64,000 nucleotides of DNA from JACDAV01 sp964626755 (GCA_964626755.1 CAZVGO010000028.1:124001-188000), one strand, 5' to 3'; numbered from the stretch's first letter, positions 16,961-26,242 are shown. Numbers and translations are program-made. Notes: generated from the sequence alone by a model not told the origin.

Positions 16961-17508
16961 GTCCCGAGCCCCTCGCCGCCGAGACTTCGATACCGGGCCC
17001 GGGCGATCGCGACGACGTCGCCGAGCGCGCGTCGCCGCTCGGCGTCGCGGCCGGCCAGGAGCGCAGCCTCGAATCCGGGGAGGAGGGCCGCACGGGGCCG
17101 GCCGGCGACGTGGACGCAGTAGCGGAACCCGAAGCGCGCCTCGTACTTCTCGTTCAGGCGGGCGAGCTCGGCCGCGACACGCTCACGCTCCGCTTTCGCG
17201 GCCGCCTCGGCCGCGGCGTCGTCGTAGCCCTGCTCGACGTACGACAGCACCGACACCGAACCGGGTGGTGCCCCAAGCCTCGGGTGGGCGTCGATGAGCT
17301 CCCGCTGCTCCTCTTCCGGCATGCTGACGGCGATCTCGAGGGCACCCGCGAACAGCCGTTCGGCGGAGCCGAACGGACGCCCGGTCGCGAGCCGGCCGAG
17401 GAAGCGCGGGGCGCCCTCGAACAGCGGGGCCATTGCTGCGATGAATTCGGGCTCCGGCAGCCCGTCGAGGTGGCGCGGATCGAGCTGTTCGGGATCGACG
17501 GCGAGCAT
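16957..17508 (-). CDS. uraD: OHCU decarboxylase
   Basis: The product, 2-oxo-4-hydroxy-4-carboxy-5-ureidoimidazoline decarboxylase, makes S-allantoin, the third step of urate oxidation. The 183-residue all-helical protein has the family motif DAHPRLGAP with the catalytic His, and LNEKYEARFGFRYCVHVAGR near the C-terminus. It sits 6 bases after uraH and overlaps uricase by four bases, which supports translational coupling of the pathway. Confidence 0.94.
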   Translation of the reverse strand: MLAVDPEQLDPRHLDGLPEPEFIAAMAPLFEGAPRFLGRLATGRPFGSAERLFAGALEIAVSMPEEEQRELIDAHPRLGAPPGSVSVLSYVEQGYDDAAAEAAAKAERERVAAELARLNEKYEARFGFRYCVHVAGRPRAALLPGFEAALLAGRDAERRRALGDVVAIARARYRSLGGEGLGT

Positions 17509-17514
17509 CCCCGG

Positions 17515-17883
17515 TCAGCTGCCGCGGTACGTCGTCAGCGCGAACGACGCGAGGAGGAGCGGCACGTGATACGAGCGAGCCGTGTCGGCGATTCGGAGGT
17601 CGATCGTGAGTCGCCGGAAGAACCTCGACTCATTGCCGCTGCCGGGCGTCGTCTCGCCGGCCAGGTTGAACTCGAGCCGGTAGTCGCCCGGCGCCATCGG
17701 CCGCTCGAGGAGGTCCCGCACCCGGCCGTCCGCGTCGGTCATCGCCTGGGTCAGGCGGACCGGCCGGTTGTCCTCGCCGAGCTTGTACAGGATCACGTGG
17801 ACGCCGGCGGCCGGCTGGCCCTGCTCCGCGTCGAGGACGTGGGTGGAGATCGTGTGGCGGGGCTGTTCGGGGGCGCTGGCCAC
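17515..17883 (-). CDS. uraH: 5-hydroxyisourate hydrolase (transthyretin-like)
   Basis: This enzyme hydrolyses 5-hydroxyisourate to OHCU, the second step of urate oxidation. The 122-residue protein has the N-terminal ISTHVLDAEQGQPAAG with the catalytic histidine and ends with the diagnostic C-terminal tetrapeptide YRGS. The start is a GTG with a perfect GGAGG five bases before it. The upstream gene is divergent with only 14 bases between the two start codons, so each promoter must lie inside the other coding region or the two must share control. Confidence 0.95.
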   Translation of the reverse strand: MASAPEQPRHTISTHVLDAEQGQPAAGVHVILYKLGEDNRPVRLTQAMTDADGRVRDLLERPMAPGDYRLEFNLAGETTPGSGNESRFFRRLTIDLRIADTARSYHVPLLLASFALTTYRGS

Positions 17884-17897
17884 GCTATCCTCCGACC

Positions 17898-18320
17898 ATG
17901 GCTGGCCTGGCGATTCGAGTCGGCGATCTCCACTTTAGCGCCCGATGGGAGCCCGACGCACCGCGGACGATCGAGGCGATCCGCCGGCTCCTGCCGCTCG
18001 AGTCGCGCCTCATCCACTGCCGCTGGACGGGCGAGGCGACGTGGATCCCGTTCGGCGACTACCGGCCGGGGATCGACTACGAGAACCACACCTCACACCC
18101 GGCGCCGGGGGAGCTGGCGCTCTACCCGGGCGGGATCAGCGAGTGCGAGATCTTCCTTCCGTACGGCGCGTGCACCTGCTCGTCGAAGGTCGGTCAGCTG
18201 GCAGCGAACCACTTCGCATCGGTCGTGATGGACGACGGGTGGCTCGACCGGCTGCGCGAGATGGGCCGGCGCTGCCTGTGGGAAGGGGCTCAGCCGATCT
18301 CGATCACCGAGGTGGCGTGA
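17898..18320 (+). CDS. DUF3830 family protein (cyclophilin-like fold)
   Basis: This is a 140-residue protein of the DUF3830 family, small beta-barrels of cyclophilin-like fold with no settled activity. Family landmarks are YENHTSHPAPGELALYPGG and SKVGQLAANHF. It diverges from the uraH operon by 14 bases. Its stop overlaps the GTG start of the hydantoinase-like gene. The context suggests a role beside an imide- or ureide-hydrolysing enzyme in purine or pyrimidine breakdown, but no catalytic function can be assigned from sequence. Confidence 0.85.
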   Translation: MAGLAIRVGDLHFSARWEPDAPRTIEAIRRLLPLESRLIHCRWTGEATWIPFGDYRPGIDYENHTSHPAPGELALYPGGISECEIFLPYGACTCSSKVGQLAANHFASVVMDDGWLDRLREMGRRCLWEGAQPISITEVA

Positions 18321-19717
18321 CCGACCTGCTCCTCCGCGGCGGCACGGTCGTCACGGCCGGCGGGTCGCGCAAGGCCGATGTGGCCGTGACGAGCGGCGTC
18401 ATCGAAGCGGTCGAACCAGATCTCGGCGGGCTCGCCGCCGGAGCGCGGGAGGTCGTCGACGCAGCGGGCCTGCTCGTGCTGCCGGGCGTGGTCGACGTCC
18501 ACACCCACACCCGCGTCGCGACAGACGCCGAGCCGGATCGCTTCTTCCAGGACAGCGTCGCGGCCGCATTCGGCGGAACGACGAGCTTCCTCGCCTTCAA
18601 CAACCCGGGTACGGGCGCGACTGAGGCAGCATCAGGGTCGCTCGTCGCCGGCCTCGGCGAGTGGCGCGAGCGAACCGAGGGCGACGCCGCGGTCGACTAC
18701 GGGGTGAGCCTCGCGGTCACGGGCCAGCACGAGGACCCGGTGGCGGAGCTGCCCGCCGTGATCGACGCGGGAGTGCCGACGTGCAAGGCGTTCATGGTCT
18801 TCGACTTTCGGCTGCCCGATGCCCGCCTGTTCGAGGCGATGCGCGCGATGGGGGCGCGGGGCGGGATGCTCGAGGTCCACTGCGAGGACTCCGTGCTCAT
18901 CGACGCGGCGGTCGCCTCCGCGCTTCAGCGTGGTAACACGGCAGCGCGCTACCACGCCACCACGAGGACGACCGAGGCAGAGGCCGTTGCGACCCACCGT
19001 GCGATGGCCTTCGCCCGGGCGGCCGATGCGCCGGTCTACGTCGTCCATCTCTCGTCCGCCGCCGCCCTGACCCAAGTCCGCACGGCGAAAGAGGCCGGCG
19101 TCCGGGCCTTCGCAGAGACCTGCCCGCACTATCTCGCGCTCGACGACTCGCGGTATGCGCAGTCGGACGAGCTCGACGTCGCGTGCGCGATCATCTCGCC
19201 GCCGCTCCGACCGGCGGCCGATCGCGACGCGCTGTGGGCCGGGCTCGCCGATGGCGGCCTCGACCTCGTCGCGACGGACCATGTGCCGGATCGACGCGCG
19301 GTCGAGAAGGCCGGGGCCGCCGCTGGCGTCTCGTTCGACCGGATCTCGAACGGAGCGCCCGGTATCGAGACACTCCTCTCGGTGGTCTACTCCGAGGGCG
19401 TCGCCGCCGGTCGCATCACGCTCGAGCGAATGGTGGACTTGCTTTCCACGACTCCGGCGCGGCTGTTCGGCTTCGGGCGCAAGGGCGCGATCGAGCCGAG
19501 CCGCGATGCGGACATCGTCTTGTTCGATCCGGCAGCCACGCGGGTCCTCCGGGCGGCCGATCTCCACCACACGAGCGACTACACGCCATACGAGGGATTC
19601 GCGCTGAGCGGCGCGGTGCGGAGCGTCTTTGTCCGCGGTCGGGCCGTCGTCCGGGACGGCAGGTTCGTCGGTCGACGCGGCTTCGGGCAGTTCGTCGAGC
19701 GACAGATCGGCGCCTAG
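18317..19717 (+). CDS. Cyclic-amide hydrolase (hydantoinase/dihydropyrimidinase/allantoinase family)
   Basis: This is a 466-residue binuclear-metal amidohydrolase. The GTG start overlaps the DUF3830 stop; no family residues precede it. Metal ligands are in place: HTH at about residue 60, the lysine that becomes carboxylated in TCKAFMVF (about 156), His in EVHCED (187), His in VVHLSS (243) and Asp in ATDHVP (320). The family covers D-hydantoinase, dihydropyrimidinase and allantoinase. Neighbouring uricase, OHCU decarboxylase and HIU hydrolase genes argue for allantoin opening, but the sequence around the lysine is closer to dihydropyrimidinases. Substrate is therefore left open. Confidence 0.88.
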   Translation: MTDLLLRGGTVVTAGGSRKADVAVTSGVIEAVEPDLGGLAAGAREVVDAAGLLVLPGVVDVHTHTRVATDAEPDRFFQDSVAAAFGGTTSFLAFNNPGTGATEAASGSLVAGLGEWRERTEGDAAVDYGVSLAVTGQHEDPVAELPAVIDAGVPTCKAFMVFDFRLPDARLFEAMRAMGARGGMLEVHCEDSVLIDAAVASALQRGNTAARYHATTRTTEAEAVATHRAMAFARAADAPVYVVHLSSAAALTQVRTAKEAGVRAFAETCPHYLALDDSRYAQSDELDVACAIISPPLRPAADRDALWAGLADGGLDLVATDHVPDRRAVEKAGAAAGVSFDRISNGAPGIETLLSVVYSEGVAAGRITLERMVDLLSTTPARLFGFGRKGAIEPSRDADIVLFDPAATRVLRAADLHHTSDYTPYEGFALSGAVRSVFVRGRAVVRDGRFVGRRGFGQFVERQIGA

Positions 19718-19727
19718 CCGCCTTCCT

Positions 19728-19979
19728 TCAGTCTCGCCATTGACGGCTGGTGACGCGTCGGAGGTGGACCGGCCCGACGCCTGTGAGGCGGTCCAGCTCC
19801 GCGCGCAGACCGGTCTCTGCGAGAAGCTCTCGCCGCGCGGTCTCATCCGGCGCTTCCCGAGGCCCTGACCCGCCGCCCGGCAGCTCCCAGTTCCTTCGGC
19901 CGTACGTGTGGTGGACCAGGAGCACCCGGCCGCCGTCGTCGAAGATGACGCAGGCCGCACCGAGTGCCGCTGTCGACAC
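19728..19979 (-). pseudogene. Truncated Nudix hydrolase remnant
   Basis: This 83-codon frame begins with a normal Nudix N-terminus (ALGAACVIFDDGGRVLLVHH, then WELPGGGSG) and reaches the Nudix box. The box reads REALL-type RRELLAETGL, with alanine at the first position of the usual EE metal pair. The frame then stops about 25 residues after the box, far short of the usual 130-150 residues, and no continuation is seen in other frames. It starts with GTG 4 bases after the malate synthase stop. It is more likely a decayed gene at the operon end than a working enzyme. Confidence 0.55.
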
Positions 19980-19983
19980 GGCC

Positions 19984-21561
19984 TCAGCCGAGGAGCGGGT
20001 AGGCCCGGAGCGTCAGGAAGTCGGCGAACTCGTCGTCGAGGACGAGCCGGTCGAGGAGGTCGGCGGCCTCGCCGAGTCGGCCGGTGGCCCGGCCGCCGAG
20101 AGCGGCCAGCTCGGTCTCGCGAATCGCGGCGTACAGATCCCCTGTCACGGCCCGCCCGTCCTCGAGGATCACGCTGATCGTCCGCCACTGCCAGAGCTGC
20201 GAGCGGCTGATCTCCGCGGTCGCGGCATCCTCCATGAGGTTGTTGATCGCAGCGGCGCCGTTCCCGCTCAGCCACGCATCGAGGTATTGCAGCGCAACCG
20301 AGATGTTCGCCCGAAGGCCCGAGTCCGTCACCGTTCCGCCTGGCACGCGCAGGTCGAGGAGGTCCCCGGCCACGACCGAGACCTCCTCGCGGAGCACCTG
20401 CTTCTGATTCGGGGCGGAGCCGAGGACGGAGTCGAAGATCTCCGTCGCCAGCGGGACGAGGTCAGGATGGGCAACCCACGTGCCGTCGAAGCCGTCGCGC
20501 GACTCGCGCTCCTTGTCGTCGCGAACCTTCGCCATCGCGACCTCGTTGACCGCCTTGTCGCGGCGCGACGGGATGAACGCGGCCATCCCGCCGATCGCGT
20601 GGGCTCCGCGCCGGTGACAGGTCTGGACCAGCAGCTCCGTGTAGGCCCGCATGAACGGGACCGTCATCGTCAGCTGCGAGCGGTCGGGCAGCGCCAGGTG
20701 GGGCCGGGAGCGGAACTTCTTGATGCAGCTGAACAGGTAGTCCCAGCGCCCGGCGTTGAGGCCGGCGGCGTGCTCGCGCAGCTCGTGGAGGATCTCGTTC
20801 ATCTCGAACGCCGCGAGGATCGTCTCGATGAGGACGGTGGCGCGGATGCTCCCCCCGGGAATGCCGAGCGTCGATTGCGCGGTCCAGAAGATGTCGTTCC
20901 ACAGGCGCGCCTCGAGGTGGCCCTCGAGCTTCGGCAGGTAGAAGTACGGGCCGCTGCCCCGCTCGAGCAGCTCCCGTCCGTTGTGGAACAGGAACAGGCC
21001 GAAGTCGAATAGCGACGCCGACATCGGCACGCCGTCGACGAGGACATGAGCCTCCTCGAGGTGCCAGCCGCGCGGCCGGACGACGAGCGTCGCGATCTTC
21101 TCGTTCAGCCGGTACGACTTGCCCTCCGGCGAGTCGTACGTCAGCTCGCGCCGGACGGCGTCGCGCAGCGCCGCCTGGCCACCGACGACGTTCGCCCAGG
21201 TCGGCGAAAGGGCATCCTCGAGGTCTCCCATGAACACGCGGGCGCCCGAGTTGAGCGCGTTGATCATCATCTTCGGCTCGGCCGGCCCCGTGATCTCGAC
21301 CCGCCGGTCATCGAGGTCCGGAGGCGTGTCCGCGACCCGCCAGTCCGCCGCGCGCACATCCGAGGTCTCGGACAGGAAGTCCGGCATCTGGCCGGCGTCG
21401 AGCCGGGTCTGGCGTGTCCAGCGCCGCTCGAGCAGCTCGCGACGCGGCCCCCCGAACTCGCGCTGGAGCTGGGCGACAAACGCGAGCGCATCGTCGGTCA
21501 GGATCTCGTCCATGCCGGGCACGGCGTCACCGCGGACCTTCACGCCGGGCACGTTCGTCAT
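19984..21561 (-). CDS. aceB: Malate synthase A
   Basis: This enzyme condenses glyoxylate with acetyl-CoA to malate. The protein is 525 residues, the normal length for the A form. Family motifs are MINALNSGARVFMGDLEDAL, the active-site arginine strand VVRPRGWHL, and GRWDYLFSCIKKF. The catalytic aspartate region lies in the C-terminal third. The ATG at 21561 overlaps the stop of the FAD subunit of the molybdenum hydroxylase by one base, so malate synthase is the fourth gene of a xanthine dehydrogenase operon. This fits glyoxylate from purine breakdown being drained into central metabolism. No isocitrate lyase gene is in the window. Confidence 0.95.
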   Translation of the reverse strand: MTNVPGVKVRGDAVPGMDEILTDDALAFVAQLQREFGGPRRELLERRWTRQTRLDAGQMPDFLSETSDVRAADWRVADTPPDLDDRRVEITGPAEPKMMINALNSGARVFMGDLEDALSPTWANVVGGQAALRDAVRRELTYDSPEGKSYRLNEKIATLVVRPRGWHLEEAHVLVDGVPMSASLFDFGLFLFHNGRELLERGSGPYFYLPKLEGHLEARLWNDIFWTAQSTLGIPGGSIRATVLIETILAAFEMNEILHELREHAAGLNAGRWDYLFSCIKKFRSRPHLALPDRSQLTMTVPFMRAYTELLVQTCHRRGAHAIGGMAAFIPSRRDKAVNEVAMAKVRDDKERESRDGFDGTWVAHPDLVPLATEIFDSVLGSAPNQKQVLREEVSVVAGDLLDLRVPGGTVTDSGLRANISVALQYLDAWLSGNGAAAINNLMEDAATAEISRSQLWQWRTISVILEDGRAVTGDLYAAIRETELAALGGRATGRLGEAADLLDRLVLDDEFADFLTLRAYPLLG

Positions 21562-22412
21562 CACCAGCCACCCGCATCGCGGACGAGCCGATGGAGGACG
21601 CGCGCGGCGACGACCCGGCGATAGTCCGCCGTCGAGCGGACGTCGTCGATCGGCTCGATCTCGCCGGCGAGGGTCGTGGCCGCCCGGTCGGCCGTCTCGG
21701 CGGTGGGCCGCCGGCCCTCGAGCTCGCCCTCGGTCTTGCGTGCCCGGATCGGCCTGTCGGCGACCGAGCCGAGCGCGAGCCTGACGTCCGACCAGCCGCG
21801 GCCAACCTCGCGCCAGGCGAGCGCCAGCACGACCTTCGAGATCGCCTGGGCCCGCCGGGTCCCGATCTTGCGGAACCGAACCTCGCGGCCGGCCGCGATC
21901 GGGATCCTGACCCGGAGGACGAGCTCGTCCGGGGCGAGTGCCGTCTTGCGGTAGGCGACCCAGAACTCGGTGACCGGGATCGTCCGTTCGCCCCGTGTCC
22001 CACCCACGACGATCTCCGCGTCCGTCGCCAGGAGCACCGGCAGCGTGTCCCCGGCCGGCGACGCGTTGGCGACGTTGCCGCCGAGCGTTCCCCGGTTCTG
22101 GATCTGCGCCGCGCCGATCGTCGCCGCGGCATCGACGAGTGCGGGGACGTGCTCGCGGCAGATCGCCGACCGCCGGATCTCCGTGTACGTCGTGAGCGCG
22201 CCGAGCGTGAGCGCGCCGCCGTCGAGCGCGATCCCGCGCAGCTCGTCGAGCCGCCACAGGTCGATCATCCGATCCGGCGCCGGACCAATCTCGCCGGTGA
22301 TCTGGACCATGACATCCGTCCCGCCCGCGATCGGGCGGTGGGGCGCGGTCGCGAGGATCGCGAACGCCTCTTCGAGCGTGCGCGGGGCCTCGAGGTGTGG
22401 TTCGACCGGCAC
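21561..22412 (-). CDS. Molybdenum hydroxylase FAD-binding subunit (CoxM/XdhB-like)
   Basis: This is the 283-residue medium subunit of a xanthine dehydrogenase-type enzyme. It passes electrons from the iron-sulphur subunit to NAD or another acceptor through FAD. The FAD signatures RPIAGGTDVMVQ and GTLGGNVANASPAGDTLP are both visible. It follows the 2Fe-2S subunit by 25 bases and overlaps malate synthase by one base. Separate large, small and medium genes in this order match xanthine, nicotinate, aldehyde and CO-type enzymes; purine context favours xanthine. Confidence 0.93.
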   Translation of the reverse strand: MPVEPHLEAPRTLEEAFAILATAPHRPIAGGTDVMVQITGEIGPAPDRMIDLWRLDELRGIALDGGALTLGALTTYTEIRRSAICREHVPALVDAAATIGAAQIQNRGTLGGNVANASPAGDTLPVLLATDAEIVVGGTRGERTIPVTEFWVAYRKTALAPDELVLRVRIPIAAGREVRFRKIGTRRAQAISKVVLALAWREVGRGWSDVRLALGSVADRPIRARKTEGELEGRRPTAETADRAATTLAGEIEPIDDVRSTADYRRVVAARVLHRLVRDAGGW

Positions 22413-22437
22413 GGTCAGCCTGCTCCCCTGCTGGTCG

Positions 22438-22920
22438 TCATCCCTCGTCCTCCCTCACCGCGAGCGAGATCGCCTCGACGATCTTCGTATACCCGGTACA
22501 GCGGCACAGGTTGCCGGCGATCGCCGCGCGTATGGCCTCCACGTTCCGACCGCCGCCGGCATCGATGTACGCCCGCGCCGCCATCAGCATCCCCGGAGTG
22601 CAGATCCCGCACTGCGCGCCACCCGTCTGGAGGAACGCGGCCTGGAGGTCGTCGAGCTGGCGGTCGCTCGAGGACCCCGCCGGGTGGGCGAGCCCCTCGA
22701 CGGTGCGGACGGTGGAGCCGTCGACCTGGCTGATCGGGACGAGGCAGGCGTCGACAACCTGGCCGTCGAGAATCACCGAGCACGCCCCGCACTCCCCTTC
22801 CCCACAACCCTCCTTCGTGCCCGTCAGCGCGAGGTCTTCGCGCAGGACGTCGAGCAGGCGGCGCATGCCGGGCACGTCGAGCTCGACCGGAGAGCCGTTG
22901 ACGAGGAGCCGGACGTTCAC
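22438..22920 (-). CDS. Molybdenum hydroxylase 2Fe-2S subunit (CoxS/XdhC-like)
   Basis: This 160-residue small subunit carries two 2Fe-2S clusters. The plant-ferredoxin cluster is ligated by CGEGECGACSVILDG plus a cysteine further on (VVDAC). The second, alpha-helical cluster is ligated by QCGICTPGML and NLCRCTGY. All eight cysteines are present. The GTG start overlaps the stop of the molybdopterin subunit (GTGA). Confidence 0.95.
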   Translation of the reverse strand: MNVRLLVNGSPVELDVPGMRRLLDVLREDLALTGTKEGCGEGECGACSVILDGQVVDACLVPISQVDGSTVRTVEGLAHPAGSSSDRQLDDLQAAFLQTGGAQCGICTPGMLMAARAYIDAGGGRNVEAIRAAIAGNLCRCTGYTKIVEAISLAVREDEG

Positions 22921-25238
22921 GGTGCGACGGCCGTCGCGCCGAGAGCCGCGAGGATTCGCTCCGGGGTCGCTGGCAATTCATGGATCCAGGCACCCGTCGC
23001 GTCGTGGATCGCGGCGACGACCGCGGGCGCCCCGACGTCCATCGGCAGCTCGCCGACCCCCTTAGCGCCGTGGGGCGCGCCGCTGAACGGCGCCTCGACG
23101 AGGATCGCGGTGATGCGCGGGGCGTCGAGGGCCGTCGGGATGAGGTACGTCGCGAGCCGGTCGTTGAGGTAGCGGCCATCGTGGATCTTCATCTCCTCGA
23201 TCGTCGCGTAGCCGATCGCCTGGAGCGTGCCGCCCTCGACCTGGCCCTCGGCGAGGGTCTGGTGGATGACCCGGCCGATGTCGTCGACCGCGACGACATT
23301 CGTGACCGCGACCTCGCCGGTGTCTAGGTCGACGTCGACCTCTGCGACGCACGATGCCCAGCCGAACGCCGGGTAGGCGTCGCCGCGGTATGTCTCGTCG
23401 TCGAAATGGACGCCCGGATACGGCTCGAACTTCTGGTCGATCCGGACCCCGCCGCTCTGCCGGGCGTAGTCGCGGTAGGTCGCGGCGAAGGTGCCGCCAG
23501 TCGCGGACTCGACGGTCGCCCGGAGCCGCTCTGCGGCCTTGATGCACAGGCCGCCGACGACCATCGCCGTCCGGCTCGCGACCGTGGGTCCGCTGTCGGG
23601 CACGAAGGCCGTGTCCTGGGGTGCGACCTCGACCGCTTCGTAGGGCACGCCGAGGGCGTCCGCGACGAGCTGGGGAAAGATCGTCTTCGTCCCCTGCCCC
23701 ATCTCGGTCGAGGCGGTGAGGATCCGGATCTCGCCGGCCGCCGTCAACTCGACCGACGCGACGCTCGCGAGCTTCACCTCGCCCGATCCGGTGAACCCCG
23801 CGCCGTGCCAGGCCAGGGCCAGCCCGATGCCCGAGGCACGGCGCGTCGGGCCGCTCGTCAGGGGCGTCGATGTGCCCGCGCCGGCGGCCTCGGCGCGGGC
23901 GCGAGCCGTCTTCTCACGGATCCGCTCGAACTCGGCCGCCTCGGCGCCGCGTTCGAGGACCTCCTCGCCGGCGACGCTCTCGCGGAGGACCTGGCCCGTC
24001 GGCGTCGTGTCGCCGATCCGGTAGACGTTCCGGCGCCGGATCTCGAGCGGGCCGATCCCGAGGGCCTCGGCCAGCCGGTTGAGGTGGGTCTCGGCCGCGA
24101 ACTCGGTCTGCGGCGCCCCGAAGCCGCGAAAGGCGCCGTTCGGCGGCGTGTTCGTCCGGGTCGCCCGGGCCCGGATCCGGACGTTCGGGCAGCGGTACGG
24201 CCCGCCGGCGTGGATCGCGCCGCGGCTCAGGACGACCGGCGTAAGCGTCGAGTACGCCCCGCCGTCCATCACGACCTCGATGTCCTGGGCGACGAGCGTC
24301 CCGTCCCGCTTCACGCCGGTCCGGTGGCTGACGATTGCCGGGTGCCGCTTCGTGGTCGCCGCGATGTCCTCGTGGCGGTCGTAGATCATCCGGACCGGCT
24401 TGCGGCACTTCAGCGCGAGGAGGGCCGCGTGGATCGCGAGGATCGAGGGGTACTCCTCCTTCCCGCCGAACCCGCCACCCGTCTCGGTCTGGATGACCTG
24501 GGCCCGGACGTCGTCGAGCGCGAGAGCGCGCTTGAGTGCCTTGTGGACGTAGTAGGGGCACTGGAGGCTGCCGTGGAGGGTCACCCCGCCATCCTCCCGG
24601 GGGACGGCGATCATCGCGTTGTTCTCGATGTACAGCTGCTCCTGGTGGCCAACCCGGTAGGTACCCTCGAGGACGAGGTCCGCCCCGGCGAACCCCGCAT
24701 CGAGGTCGCCCGACGCGATCTCGTAATGGGCGAAGACGTGCTCCGAGGCGACCGGGTCGAAGACCGGCGGGAGTGGTTCCGTCCTCACGGTCAGCGCGCG
24801 CTTCGCGGCTCGGAGCGTCTCCCGGTCGGGGGCCGCGATCAGGGCGAGAGGCTCGGCGTGATGCTGGATCTCGCCACCCAGCGGGATGAGCACCGGCTGA
24901 TCGTCGCTGATCAGGCTGACGATGTTCTCGCCCGGGATGTCGGCGGCGGTGACGACGACGACCTTCGACCAGTCGAAGTCCTCGCCAAGGTCGATCCCGA
25001 CGAGGCGGGCGTGAGCCTCGGTCGAGCGGATCGTCGCCCCGAACCACGCCCCGGGAAAGACGAGGTCGTCGGCGTATTTCGCCTCGCCGGTCAGCTTCTC
25101 CGGGCCCTCCCGGCGAAGCGGGCCGCGGGTCCGGACCCGGCCCGGCGCGATCTCGCCCGGGTGGATGAGGAGCGCATCGGGCGTGCCGGTCGGCGGCGCG
25201 ACCGGGGCGGTCCGCCGCGGCTCGGTCCGGATCGTCAT
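22917..25238 (-). CDS. Molybdenum hydroxylase large subunit, xanthine dehydrogenase type
   Basis: This is the 773-residue molybdopterin-binding catalytic subunit. The start is the ATG at 25238, with AAGGAGGG 13 bases upstream. Molybdenum-cofactor contacts are seen in QTETGGGFGGKEEYP, PPNGAFRGFGAPQTEF and TASTEMGQGTKT. The base catalyst glutamate lies in KGVGELPMD near the C-terminus. The active-site loop lacks the selenocysteine or cysteine signature of CO dehydrogenase (no AYxCSFR-type motif). Together with uricase and guanine deaminase nearby, xanthine or hypoxanthine is the likely substrate. It heads an operon of four overlapping or closely spaced genes ending in malate synthase. Confidence 0.9.
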   Translation of the reverse strand: MTIRTEPRRTAPVAPPTGTPDALLIHPGEIAPGRVRTRGPLRREGPEKLTGEAKYADDLVFPGAWFGATIRSTEAHARLVGIDLGEDFDWSKVVVVTAADIPGENIVSLISDDQPVLIPLGGEIQHHAEPLALIAAPDRETLRAAKRALTVRTEPLPPVFDPVASEHVFAHYEIASGDLDAGFAGADLVLEGTYRVGHQEQLYIENNAMIAVPREDGGVTLHGSLQCPYYVHKALKRALALDDVRAQVIQTETGGGFGGKEEYPSILAIHAALLALKCRKPVRMIYDRHEDIAATTKRHPAIVSHRTGVKRDGTLVAQDIEVVMDGGAYSTLTPVVLSRGAIHAGGPYRCPNVRIRARATRTNTPPNGAFRGFGAPQTEFAAETHLNRLAEALGIGPLEIRRRNVYRIGDTTPTGQVLRESVAGEEVLERGAEAAEFERIREKTARARAEAAGAGTSTPLTSGPTRRASGIGLALAWHGAGFTGSGEVKLASVASVELTAAGEIRILTASTEMGQGTKTIFPQLVADALGVPYEAVEVAPQDTAFVPDSGPTVASRTAMVVGGLCIKAAERLRATVESATGGTFAATYRDYARQSGGVRIDQKFEPYPGVHFDDETYRGDAYPAFGWASCVAEVDVDLDTGEVAVTNVVAVDDIGRVIHQTLAEGQVEGGTLQAIGYATIEEMKIHDGRYLNDRLATYLIPTALDAPRITAILVEAPFSGAPHGAKGVGELPMDVGAPAVVAAIHDATGAWIHELPATPERILAALGATAVAP

Positions 25239-25479
25239 GCCGGCTGGAATCCCTCCTTGGCGCGAAACGGTACCATCGCGCCGCCGCTCCCCGGCGCGAG
25301 CAGGCCTCCCCTCCGGACCGCACCAATCCGCTCCCCGCGGTGCTGCCCGGCACCGACAACTGGTACGGGGGGCGCACGGACAGTCGTCAGGGGGGCCGCA
25401 CGCTTCTATATTCCCTCCAACGACCTCTGACTGTCCCGACCCCATCAGCACCGAACTTGACTCGAGGCCCCTTCCGAGC

Positions 25480-26232
25480 ATGCCCACACCGGACACGCTC
25501 CTCGCAATCATCTTTCTGGCCGTCGCCGCTAACCTCATCGTCGGCGCCGCCGTGCTCGTCGCCCCGCGGTTTCGCAACCGCCCACGCTCGCTTGACTCCG
25601 ACCCGACTCTCGCGGCGCCCGACCGGCTCGCGAGAGGCGGGCTCAGCGCGGATGGCCGGCCGGTGGGGCGGCCGGCCATCGGCGTCTTCGGGCCGCTGCC
25701 CGCTGTCATGGCCGATCCGGGGACCGGACTCGACCTCGCGACGTCCTGGTCACGCTGGCTGCAGGAGGAGGACAGCCGCGTGCGCCGGTATCGCCACCCG
25801 GCGACGATCGTGCTGATCGAGATCGACGGGCTCGACCGGCTCATCGACCGGCTCGGGGCCGATGCCGCGGACCGGCTCATTCCGCCGGTCGCGGCCACGC
25901 TCCGGCGGTACGCCCGGGACACGGACAAGATCGCCCGTCTCACCGGGCGGTCGTTCGGGGTCCTGCTGCCGGAGACCGACGAGGTCCAGGCGATCAACTT
26001 CGTCGAGCGCGTCCGGACGACCTGCGACCTGTGGCTCGCATCGGGGGCGATCTCGCTCCGGCTGGCGATGGGCTGGGCAGAGGCGAATCCGGGCCGGACG
26101 GTCGAGGTCGCCCTCGGAATGGCCGAGAACCGGCTGAACGCCGAGCGGCGACGCCAGGGCCAGCTCGCGACGACAACCGACGCCGAGGGGGAGCGGACCG
26201 GTCCCCCGACCCGGGCGGGCCAGACGGTCTAG
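25480..26232 (+). CDS. Membrane-anchored protein with degenerate GGDEF domain
   Basis: This 250-residue protein has one N-terminal transmembrane helix (about residues 5-28) and a linker of about 60 residues. A GGDEF-fold domain follows (RHPATIVLIEIDGLDRLIDR, then LRRYARDTDKIARLTGRSFGVLLPET). The signature GG(D/E)EF is replaced by TGRSF, so the metal and GTP ligands are lost and diguanylate cyclase activity is not expected. It may act as a regulatory or GTP/c-di-GMP-sensing relic. The ATG at 25480 is the first start that keeps the transmembrane helix. It converges on the next gene with 10 bases between stops. Confidence 0.8.
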   Translation: MPTPDTLLAIIFLAVAANLIVGAAVLVAPRFRNRPRSLDSDPTLAAPDRLARGGLSADGRPVGRPAIGVFGPLPAVMADPGTGLDLATSWSRWLQEEDSRVRRYRHPATIVLIEIDGLDRLIDRLGADAADRLIPPVAATLRRYARDTDKIARLTGRSFGVLLPETDEVQAINFVERVRTTCDLWLASGAISLRLAMGWAEANPGRTVEVALGMAENRLNAERRRQGQLATTTDAEGERTGPPTRAGQTV

Positions 26233-26242
26233 TGGTGGTCGT

